From positions 1 through 5,399 of the forward strand of contig CAYMRB010000568.1 of the NCBI GenBank assembly GCA_964392615.1: 5,399 nt of DNA, read 5' to 3'. Within the stretch, counting starts at the first letter, position 1. The number at the start of each line of letters is the position of its first letter. The notes under the pieces are model-generated. The model saw nothing but the letters and a program-made list of their open reading frames with translations, was not told the DNA's origin and searched no databases. Positions 1 through 5,399 of the stretch are shown one piece after another. This stretch comes from CAYMRB01 sp964392615. GTDB taxonomy: Bacteria; Planctomycetota; UBA8108. Made by a program: the position numbers and the translations under genes.

Positions 1-5
1 CGGCG

Positions 6-87
6 TCGGTGTCGGTGTCGGTGTCGGAGTCGGGCGGGGCTCGGAGTCGGACTGACGACCCTCTCGGACTCGGAATCGGAGCCGGAC
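6..87. repeat. Degenerate TCGG-based hexamer repeat
   Basis: Three perfect TCGGTG units run in tandem from 6 to 23, followed by TCGGAG (24) and TCGGGC (30). Further TCGGNN units follow at 41, 47, 64, 70 and 76, with slightly broken spacing and a CCGGAC variant at 82. This is a decaying six-base simple repeat, and it begins at the window edge so it may extend leftward. A plus-strand reading frame crosses it and would give a Ser/Val-Gly/Glu-rich low-complexity peptide, but nothing else supports translation. It is most likely intergenic; its function is unknown. Confidence 0.7.
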
Positions 88-98
88 GCTCCGGTCGA

Positions 99-116
99 GG
101 CGCGCGGTTGCGCGCC
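99..116. other. GC-rich hairpin, 7-bp stem with GGTT loop
   Basis: GGCGCGC (99-105) and GCGCGCC (110-116) form a perfect 7-bp stem around a GGTT loop, about 100 bases before the XRE-type gene. No T-run follows on either strand, so it is not a convincing intrinsic terminator. It could belong to the end of an upstream transcript or simply reflect high GC content. Confidence 0.3.
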
Positions 117-216
117 CCCTCGGCAGGTCCTAACCTCAGGAGTCCCGCCGCGTCGCAAGACGCTCTTGTTGTCCCCCGGGCCCGATCCCGCCACCGCCGT
201 CCGCCTCGCTCGCTCC

Positions 217-1193
217 ATGTCGACAGAGTTCGAGGAAATCGGTCGCCGCATCCGCGCCGCGCGCGAGGCGTGTTGCATGGAGCGGGAGACCGTCGCCGAC
301 CGTCTCGGCTGCTCGCGCTGGCGCGTCCTCGCCATCGAGCTCGGCACCGAGGCCATCGGTGCGCTCGAGGCCGATCGCCTCGCCATGCTCTTCGGGCGCG
401 ATGTCGGGGAGCTTGTCGCCGGCGTCCCGGTCGTCGACTGCGGCCTCGCTGCCTTCGTTCGCGCGTTCCCGGAGGTTGCCAAAGACGAGGCGCTTCTCAC
501 GCCGTTGCGCGGTTGCGTTCGTCTCGCTCGCGATCTTGCGCGTCTCGAGCGCCCCGCGAACCCCGCAACAGTCTCGAGACGACCCGGGCGAATGCGTTCG
601 CAGCCGCGCTGCTGCTTCCGTCCTCGGCGCTCGAGGTGGTCTGCGCGGCGTCCTGCGACGTGCGGATCGACGACGTCGCCCGGCTTGCGGCACGCTTTGG
701 GACGAGTCGCTCGGCGGTGCTGTTCCGCTTGCGCAACCTCGGTGTGATCACCAGCGCACAGCTCGTCGCACTGCGAGGTGAGGAGCGCCGCGGCGTTGGC
801 CGGGCGCTCGCCGAACTGCTCGGTCGAGAGCCGGCGGCGACGGAGGGGATCGCAGACGCGACGTCAGCCGAAGCTCGCTGCCGTCTTCTCGAGTTCGCAC
901 TCGACGCGATGCGGCGCGGTGCCGTGTCGCGCGCCAAGCTTCTCGAGCTCGCCGCTCTGGCCGAAGCCTCCGACCAGCTGCTGCGACGCGTCATTCCGCG
1001 CGAGAGACCCGTGGACGGCCGCGGTCCGGAGACGAGTCCCGGACGGCCCCTGCCGCCGTCGTCGGGTCCCATCGCCGCCATCGCGGTCGCCGAGCTCTGC
1101 CGCCTCAGCGTTCGAGAATTGATGTCGATTCCCGGCGTCGGGCCGGACACCGCCGCGCGAATCGTCGACGCGCTGCGCGGCGGTGCGAAGTAG
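217..1193 (+). pseudogene. XRE-family regulator with ImmA/IrrE-type C-terminus and HhH tail, frame-broken and lacking the protease core
   Basis: ATG at 217 opens a frame beginning MSTEFEEIGRRIRAAREA. Residues about 7-65 form an XRE (Cro/C1-type) helix-turn-helix, followed by a helical linker ending LARDLARLER near 552. The family signal then moves to the -1 frame: from 588 ANAFAAALLLP matches the segment just after the zinc site of ImmA/IrrE (DUF955) proteins. It is followed by a helical region (VARLAARFGTSRSAVLFRLRN) and an MRRGAVSRAKLLELA segment typical of XRE-ImmA C-termini. The protein ends with a helix-hairpin-helix, IPGVGPDTAARI (1128-1163), before TAG at 1191. Intact relatives have roughly 100 residues with an HExxH zinc motif between these parts; none is visible here in either frame. 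The first frame alone would stop at 747 (177 aa from 217). I saw no Shine-Dalgarno before 217; an upstream TTG at 166 is an alternative start. Intact relatives are DNA-binding stress or phage-type regulators cleaved by their own or a partner protease. A frameshift plus internal deletion, or an assembly error, is the simplest reading. Confidence 0.6.
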
Positions 1194-1211
1194 TCGTGTG
1201 TGCGTGACGCG

Positions 1212-1340
1212 TCAGCCCGCCGCCTCGGCCGCCGCAGCCGCACTCTTCAGATCGCTGCCGAGCCCGATCACCGCCGTCGACGCGACCAGGATCAGGAGGC
1301 CGATCGTGACGAGCGCGCCGCGTTCGTCGGAGAGTCGCAC
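1212..1340 (-). CDS. Possible 42-aa single-span membrane peptide
   Basis: A minus-strand frame starts with GTG at 1340 and ends with TGA at 1212. Its peptide begins VRLSDERGALVTIGLLILV, continues with a hydrophobic stretch ending AVIGLG, and closes with an Ala-rich tail (SDLKSAAAAAEAAG). The DERGA-hydrophobic-GLGSDLKSA arrangement loosely recalls Flp-type pilins, but the conserved Glu-Tyr after the Flp cleavage site is missing. No Shine-Dalgarno is visible. A TACACT hexamer lies 10 bases before the GTG and could be a -10 box for a leaderless transcript, but this is speculative. The same frame runs without a stop back to the TAG of the GH95 gene at 1410, so it may instead be a remnant or a non-coding frame. 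Codon third positions are mostly G/C, as in the real genes nearby. Confidence 0.3.
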   Translation of the reverse strand: MRLSDERGALVTIGLLILVASTAVIGLGSDLKSAAAAAEAAG

Positions 1341-1409
1341 GAATCGGTAGAGTGTACGCGGATCTCGGGTTGGATACCGAGACCCGACCGCCGTTCGCCG
1401 CGGAGCGCG

Positions 1410-3641
1410 CTACTCGAACTTCACCTCGTAGCGCTCTCCCGCCTGCAGCTCGATAGTCGCAGGCCCCTTGATCCGCTGTCCGGCCGGCGCGCGGAGCTTG
1501 TGCTTCCCGGGCACTGTCGCGGTCAGCATCGCCGATGACGCTCGGCCGCCTTTCCAGTGAAGGTCGACCTCGAGGCCGCCGCGTGCTCGCAGGCCGCGGA
1601 CGCTACCGTCTGCCCATGCGTCGGGCAGCGCTGGCAACATGTGAACCTCGCCCATGTGCGACTGCAGCAGCATTTCACACACTCCGGCCGCGTAGCCGAA
1701 GTTGCCGTCGATCTGGAACGGCGGGTGCGTGTTGAAGAGGTTGTCGAGGATCATGCTGCGGACCATGCCGTTGAGGATGCTGTAGGTCCGGTTGCCATCG
1801 TGCAGCCGCGCCCAGATCGAGATCTTCCACGCTCGACTCCAGCCGGTGGATGCGTCGCCTCGCGCGTTCATCGATACCTTCGCCGCCGCGGCCAGCTTCG
1901 GCGACGTCAACGGCGAGATCTGCCGACCCGGATGCACGGCGATCATGTGGGACAGGTGGCGGTGCTTATCCTTCGGGTTGTCCCGGTCGACCATCCACTC
2001 CTGCAGCTGGCCCCACTTGCCGATCTGCGGGCCCAGTAGGCGCTCGCGCATCGAAGCAACCCTGTTGCGGAACGCCTCGTCGACGCCGAGAGCGGCCGAC
2101 GCTTCGAGGTAGTTGGTGAACAGGTCCCACGCCAATTGCTGGTCGAACGAGACGCCGTCCTCGTGGGGGCCGTGCTCCGGCGAGAAGCCGTCGGGCGAGA
2201 CTAGCTTGCCGTTCGGCAGCTCCTTCAGGTGATCCTCCCAGAACTCGCAGAGCTCCTTGAGAATCGGGTACGCGCGCGTCTCGAGGTACTCCTTGTCGCG
2301 AGTGAACGCGTAGTGGTCCCACAGGTTCTGCGCGACCCACGCCGCGTCGCCCTTCGACCACTTCCACGTGGAGCCACCGAATACGCCGTTCTCCGCGTGA
2401 CTGATCCAGCCGCGCGTGTTGAACGTCGCCTTGGTCTCGTCACGCCGGACGCCGCGAATCGAGTACACCCAGTCTGCCAGGGGCTCGAAGCACTCCGCGA
2501 GGTTCGCCGCATCGACGAACCAGTAGTTCATCTGGATGTTGACGTCGGTGTGGTAGTCGCTCCGCCACGGCGGGCGGTTGCTGCGATTCCACAAGCCCTG
2601 TAGGTTGGCCGGCAGCGTTCCCGGGCGGGAGCTGCTGATCATCATGTAGCGCGCGTACTGGAAGATCAGCTCCTCGAGATCCGGGTCGGCGCCTCCTGCC
2701 TTGTACGCCTTGAGTCGCTCGACAGTGTCCTGTCGGCGTACGGCCTCATCCGTCTCTCCGACGTCCAGCGAGCAGCGATCGAACAGGCTGCGATAGTCAC
2801 GGACGTGTTCGACTAGAAGTTCGTCGAACGATCGCTCGGACGCGGCTGCGAGTTGGGCGGTGAGGCGCGCGTGGGGAGGCGCACCCTTCCAACCCCGGTC
2901 GCGCTGGTTCAGGTAGTCCGTGTCGGCGGCGACGAGTACCGTCAGGGTGTCACACCCGGTGAAGCGAATGCCGCCGTCGTCGGCCGCGAGCGTCCCGCCT
3001 TCGTTCAGGACCAGGAGCTGAGCTTCGTACGACAGCGCGATTTCGTAGGGCTTCTTGCGGCCCCGAGTGCTGCCGCCGCCATAGACGTATCCCTCTAGCG
3101 TTCCGGTGGCCGTGATGCGGTTGTCCTCGGTCGCGATGCTCGCCTTGTGAGCATCCTTGAGGAGGATGCGGCCCGTGTGAGCTCCCTTGCGGTCGGCGGT
3201 GAATCGCAAGACCATCACCTCGGCCGGGCGACTGCAGAAATAGGTGCGCCGGTACTTGATGCCGCCGCGTGCATATCGCACCTCGTGCACCGCGTGACCT
3301 ATGTCCAGCGCGCGTTCGTAGCCTTCGGACGGCGTCGACTCCGTCGCGTCGAACTCGACGAAGATGTCGCCGAACGACTGATAGGCGCCCGTGTCCTTCT
3401 CGTCGCCGATCCACAGGCTGTCTTCGTTGAACTGAATCTGCTCCCGCTCGACGCCTCCGAAGATCATTCCGCCCAATCGGCCATTGCCGATCGGCAGCGC
3501 CTGCTTCTCCCAATTCGCCGCCGGAGCGCCGTAGCGGAGGATCGATTCCGCCGACGCCGGCGCGGTGATCGCGCAAGCCGCTGCCAGCAGAACGCACGTC
3601 CAGCGGATGCCCGGAAAGGAACTGCGTCTCCTCGCTCTCAT
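1410..3641 (-). CDS. Exported GH95 family glycoside hydrolase (probable alpha-L-fucosidase)
   Basis: This 743-residue protein covers the whole GH95 family, whose members are usually about 750-800 residues. GH95 enzymes are inverting exo-glycosidases that mostly release terminal alpha-1,2-linked L-fucose from glycans; some act on alpha-L-galactosides. A basic n-region (MRARRR), a hydrophobic core (CVLLAAACAITAP) and an ASA|ES site predict Sec export to the periplasm or outside. The N-terminal beta-sandwich has the family signature ALPIGNGRLGGMIFGG (residues 48-63). The (alpha/alpha)6 barrel carries GTLPANLQGLWN (341-352), TDVNIQMNYW (365-374), SPEHG (487-491) with the likely general acid Glu489, HRHLSHMIAVHPGRQIS and QIDGNFG (643-649). 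A small beta domain ends the protein. By alignment with Bifidobacterium AfcA, whose catalytic Asn pair lies in an NxN motif, the first Asn appears to be Asp366 here. I chose ATG 3641 because AGGAG lies 8 bases upstream; an in-frame ATG at 3665 would add eight residues covering that site. The gene is codirectional with the phosphatidyltransferase 125 bases upstream. A lipoprotein signal (LAAAC) is possible but weaker. Confidence 0.93.
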   Translation of the reverse strand: MRARRRSSFPGIRWTCVLLAAACAITAPASAESILRYGAPAANWEKQALPIGNGRLGGMIFGGVEREQIQFNEDSLWIGDEKDTGAYQSFGDIFVEFDATESTPSEGYERALDIGHAVHEVRYARGGIKYRRTYFCSRPAEVMVLRFTADRKGAHTGRILLKDAHKASIATEDNRITATGTLEGYVYGGGSTRGRKKPYEIALSYEAQLLVLNEGGTLAADDGGIRFTGCDTLTVLVAADTDYLNQRDRGWKGAPPHARLTAQLAAASERSFDELLVEHVRDYRSLFDRCSLDVGETDEAVRRQDTVERLKAYKAGGADPDLEELIFQYARYMMISSSRPGTLPANLQGLWNRSNRPPWRSDYHTDVNIQMNYWFVDAANLAECFEPLADWVYSIRGVRRDETKATFNTRGWISHAENGVFGGSTWKWSKGDAAWVAQNLWDHYAFTRDKEYLETRAYPILKELCEFWEDHLKELPNGKLVSPDGFSPEHGPHEDGVSFDQQLAWDLFTNYLEASAALGVDEAFRNRVASMRERLLGPQIGKWGQLQEWMVDRDNPKDKHRHLSHMIAVHPGRQISPLTSPKLAAAAKVSMNARGDASTGWSRAWKISIWARLHDGNRTYSILNGMVRSMILDNLFNTHPPFQIDGNFGYAAGVCEMLLQSHMGEVHMLPALPDAWADGSVRGLRARGGLEVDLHWKGGRASSAMLTATVPGKHKLRAPAGQRIKGPATIELQAGERYEVKFE

Positions 3642-3649
3642 TCGTCTCT

Positions 3650-3654
3650 CTCCT
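3650..3654 (-). promoter_or_regulatory. Shine-Dalgarno of the GH95 gene
   Basis: On the minus strand AGGAG lies 8 bases before the ATG at 3641, in the context ACAGGAGAGAGACGAATG. This is the clearest ribosome-binding site in the window, and it decides the GH95 start in favour of 3641 over the in-frame ATG at 3665. No convincing -35/-10 pair was seen in the gap up to 3767, so the gene may be read from an upstream promoter. Confidence 0.75.
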
Positions 3655-3766
3655 GTCGCTAGCATTGTCTAACGCGCGCACCTTGCGGGCCGATCGCCCG
3701 GGGCGCTCGACAGGTCATGCTGCGCGAAAGAAGGATCGAGTTCCAGAGGTCGACGACGAGGCCGAT

Positions 3767-4429
3767 CTATCGCAGCCGCGCGCGGATTCGCACGAAGCCG
3801 CTGCCGAGCTTGACCGCGAGAAGAGCCGTCGCCAGCCAGAGTGCGAGGCTCATCGTTCCCGGCCACAGGAACGCGTCGATCGCGATCCAGGCGTAGATCG
3901 CGAAGCGTGGCCGAAAGAGCCATGCATAGGGCACATCGAGGGCGTTGCGCAGGAACGCGAACAGGACCACCGCGGTGTACACGACGACGTAGACCGTGCC
4001 GGCGACGGCGTCGGCCATGCCGGCAGCTACGAGAGCGCAGGTCGTCGCGGCGATGACCGTCTGATCGGCCATCGTGTCGGTGAACGAACCGGCGTTCGAC
4101 GCGTGACCCTGGAACCGCGCGAGCGGGCCGTCGAGACCGTCGAGGATGACGTGAGCGGTGAGAGCGACGAGCGCCTGCCAGTGCATTCCGACGAGCCACA
4201 GGGGGACGAAGCTCAATCCGGCGACGAGCGACACCGCGGTCAGGCCATCGGCCGTCATCCGTACGCGCGTCAGCGCCGCGAGGAGCGGTCGCAACAGCCG
4301 CGCGCGCAGCGCGCGGCCTTGGTCCATCGCGGCGCGTTCGCCCTGGCTGTAGCAGTCGATGCTGACTGCTTCGCGGCGGCTCGACTCCGCCTTGACCGCG
4401 AGCTTGCCGTCGCTGTGGGCTTCAATCAT
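3767..4429 (-). CDS. CDP-alcohol phosphatidyltransferase family membrane protein
   Basis: This 220-residue integral membrane enzyme transfers a phosphatidyl (or related) group from a CDP-linked donor to an alcohol in the cytoplasmic membrane. It carries the complete family motif D-x2-D-G-x2-A-R-x8-G-x3-D-x3-D, beginning DGLDGPLAR, with metal and catalytic aspartates at 97, 100, 118 and 122. Hydrophobic segments lie at about 62-95, 124-160 and 176-207, consistent with the roughly six-helix fold. About 55 hydrophilic N-terminal residues precede the first helix, longer than in minimal family members. Its ATG overlaps the end of the upstream phosphoesterase gene by 8 bases (ATGATTGA), which supports this start despite a weak ribosome-binding site and suggests translational coupling. 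The acceptor cannot be read from the sequence. Glycerol phosphate, inositol phosphate, serine or a less common alcohol are all possible, so no gene symbol is given. Confidence 0.9.
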   Translation of the reverse strand: MIEAHSDGKLAVKAESSRREAVSIDCYSQGERAAMDQGRALRARLLRPLLAALTRVRMTADGLTAVSLVAGLSFVPLWLVGMHWQALVALTAHVILDGLDGPLARFQGHASNAGSFTDTMADQTVIAATTCALVAAGMADAVAGTVYVVVYTAVVLFAFLRNALDVPYAWLFRPRFAIYAWIAIDAFLWPGTMSLALWLATALLAVKLGSGFVRIRARLR

Positions 4430-5207
4430 GTTCGGATGTCGCAGTCACGAGGTCGATGGGGCGTAGATCGAAGCGGCTCCCACGTACCGCTGAACCGGTG
4501 TTGTGGAAGCGTAGACCGCGGTACGCGAAACCGCTGAACGCGACGTGCGTGTGCCCGAAGTACACGTCCTCGACGCCATCGAGCAGGTCGCGATCGAGGC
4601 TTTCGAGATAGAAGAGGATCCGGCGTGCGACGCGATGCTTGCGCAGCCAGACTCGGGCGAAGGCGCGGTCGAGGCGAGCTCTTCCGACCAGGTCGTAGCA
4701 GCGATTCAGGACGCGACCTCGACGCCGCTTGCGCTCCCAGTTGCGCCGGTAGTGCACGAGGCGGCCGCGATCCATGCGCCGGTGGGCCATGTCGCCGTGC
4801 AGGAACACGCAGCAGCCAAGACGGATCTGGTGTTCGTGCCACGATAGGTTCGGCAGTCGCCGTTCGAGATCCGCGAGCGCCTCGCGGTACGCAGGGATGC
4901 AGTCGTGGTTTCCAAGCAGGAACCAGAACCGGCACGCCGGGGCGTGGCACGCCAGATCCTCGATCCAATCCCGCGCCGCCGCGACGCTCGCCTCGATCGA
5001 GCGGAGCTCTGTCCACTGGAAGTCGAACGTGTCGCCGTTGAACACGAAGAAGTCGGCCGCACGCGCCGCGGCGCGAATCGCGTCGAGCCGTCCCGAGGCG
5101 TCGGAGCGCCGCGCGAACACGTGCAGGTCGGACACGACAAAGCCCTTCGCCGGCGGCCGGCGGGCTCCGGTGGCCACACGTCGGAGGCCCATCTCGTCGT
5201 CTCGCAT
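4422..5207 (-). CDS. Calcineurin-like metallophosphoesterase, LpxH-like
   Basis: From ATG 5207 this is a 261-residue dinuclear-metal phosphoesterase. All core motifs are present in order: SDLH (Asp27, His29), GDTFD (58-62), GNHD (99-102), HGD (His137) and GHTH (218-221), followed by FHNTGS near the end. The order and overall length resemble UDP-2,3-diacylglucosamine diphosphatase (LpxH) and related lipid or nucleotide phosphatases, but GNHD replaces the GNRD usual in LpxH, so true LpxH function is not claimed. A strongly basic helical insert (about residues 143-198) lies between HGD and GHTH, where LpxH has a membrane-facing lid. No signal peptide is seen, so it probably acts in the cytoplasm or at the inner membrane face. 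The frame is open to a GTG at 5363, but those 52 extra residues look low-complexity. ATG 5192 is another possible start, and no site has a strong ribosome-binding sequence. Its end overlaps the phosphatidyltransferase start by 8 bases. Confidence 0.88.
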   Translation of the reverse strand: MRDDEMGLRRVATGARRPPAKGFVVSDLHVFARRSDASGRLDAIRAAARAADFFVFNGDTFDFQWTELRSIEASVAAARDWIEDLACHAPACRFWFLLGNHDCIPAYREALADLERRLPNLSWHEHQIRLGCCVFLHGDMAHRRMDRGRLVHYRRNWERKRRRGRVLNRCYDLVGRARLDRAFARVWLRKHRVARRILFYLESLDRDLLDGVEDVYFGHTHVAFSGFAYRGLRFHNTGSAVRGSRFDLRPIDLVTATSEHD

Positions 5208-5208
5208 G

Positions 5209-5399
5209 TCATCCGGGCTGTCGTCGCCAGTGAGCTCGTCGCGGACAGACCGATGGCCCGCGATCGCTGCTCCCGAAGCAAACGCCGGGCCAGTCCTCGA
5301 ACGCCGCCATCGCTCGCACGACGGGAGAGACCGGCCCGCGGATGGCGCGCATCGGATGCGCACGGGGTGGCATGCGCCGCACGTCGAGAGGGCGGGGGG
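5209..5399 (-). CDS. Possible 3' end of an unidentified upstream gene
   Basis: A minus-strand frame is open from the window edge to TGA at 5209 and includes the peptide MAAFEDWPGVCFGSSDRG. Its stop is one base from the proposed phosphoesterase start (TGACATG), the spacing expected of coupled operon genes. Most third positions are G/C in the first part but less so at the end. I recognise no family. The alternative is that this stretch is the extended N-terminus of the phosphoesterase in another frame (GTG 5363), or non-coding. Confidence 0.25.
   Translation of the reverse strand, partial: PRPLDVRRMPPRAHPMRAIRGPVSPVVRAMAAFEDWPGVCFGSSDRGPSVCPRRAHWRRQPG

Noticed and set aside
1205..1214. Perfect 10-base palindrome TGACGCGTCA between the convergent genes, a possible operator.
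   Set aside because: A few 10-base palindromes are expected by chance in a window this size, it lies downstream of both genes, and no second copy was noticed.
497..1243. Minus-strand 248-aa open frame opposite the XRE/ImmA-type gene.
   Set aside because: The translation is Ser/Arg/Ala-rich low complexity, while the plus strand carries clear family motifs in the same region.
1363..1382. TCTCGG / CCGAGA stem with an 8-base loop shortly after the GH95 stop, a possible terminator.
   Set aside because: The stem is only 6 bp and no T-run follows on the minus strand, so an intrinsic terminator is not supported.
3686..3700. CGGGC-CGATC-GCCCG hairpin in the gap upstream of the GH95 gene.
   Set aside because: The stem is only 5 bp with no T-run or recognisable operator symmetry; a chance GC feature.
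4298..4316. Inverted repeat CCGCGCGC / GCGCGCGG with a 3-base loop.
   Set aside because: It lies inside the phosphatidyltransferase coding sequence and encodes a plausible Arg/Leu-rich stretch; it is best explained by GC-rich codons.
3665..4537. Long plus-strand open frame (290 aa) opposite the phosphatidyltransferase.
   Set aside because: Its translation is rich in Arg, Asp, Glu and Gln with no recognisable domain, and the opposite strand holds a complete family motif. It is an antisense shadow of a GC-rich gene.

Overview
A GC-rich bacterial window with strong G/C preference at third codon positions. It carries three well-supported genes on the minus strand and one damaged gene on the plus strand. 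A secreted family GH95 glycosidase, a CDP-alcohol phosphatidyltransferase and an LpxH-like phosphoesterase suggest an environmental, probably Gram-negative, polysaccharide-degrading bacterium (for example Planctomycetota, Acidobacteriota or a myxobacterial/deltaproteobacterial relative). The phylum cannot be fixed from this sequence. No tRNA, rRNA, CRISPR array, transposase or other mobile element was seen.

Positions 1-216 hold a degenerate TCGG-based hexamer repeat and a short GC hairpin but no convincing gene. Positions 217-1193 (+) encode an XRE-type helix-turn-helix followed, in a different reading frame, by the C-terminal part of an ImmA/IrrE-type protein ending in a helix-hairpin-helix. 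The metalloprotease core expected between them is missing, so this looks like a broken or internally deleted regulator gene. Positions 1194-1409 lie between convergent genes and contain only a possible 42-codon membrane peptide on the minus strand.

Positions 1410-3641 (-) encode a complete exported GH95 glycosidase, probably an alpha-L-fucosidase or close relative, with a good ribosome-binding site. About 125 bases upstream on the same strand is a tightly coupled pair: a calcineurin-like metallophosphoesterase (4422-5207) whose stop overlaps the start of a CDP-alcohol phosphatidyltransferase (3767-4429) by 8 bases. The pair looks like a small lipid-head-group or envelope-lipid module. Joint action is inferred from the overlap; the substrates are unknown. 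The right edge (5208-5399) may hold the 3' end of another minus-strand gene.

The most notable points are the frame-broken XRE/ImmA/HhH gene, the phosphoesterase-phosphatidyltransferase pair, an Asn-to-Asp change at a presumed GH95 catalytic position, and a hydrophobic reading frame continuing in frame past the GH95 stop.
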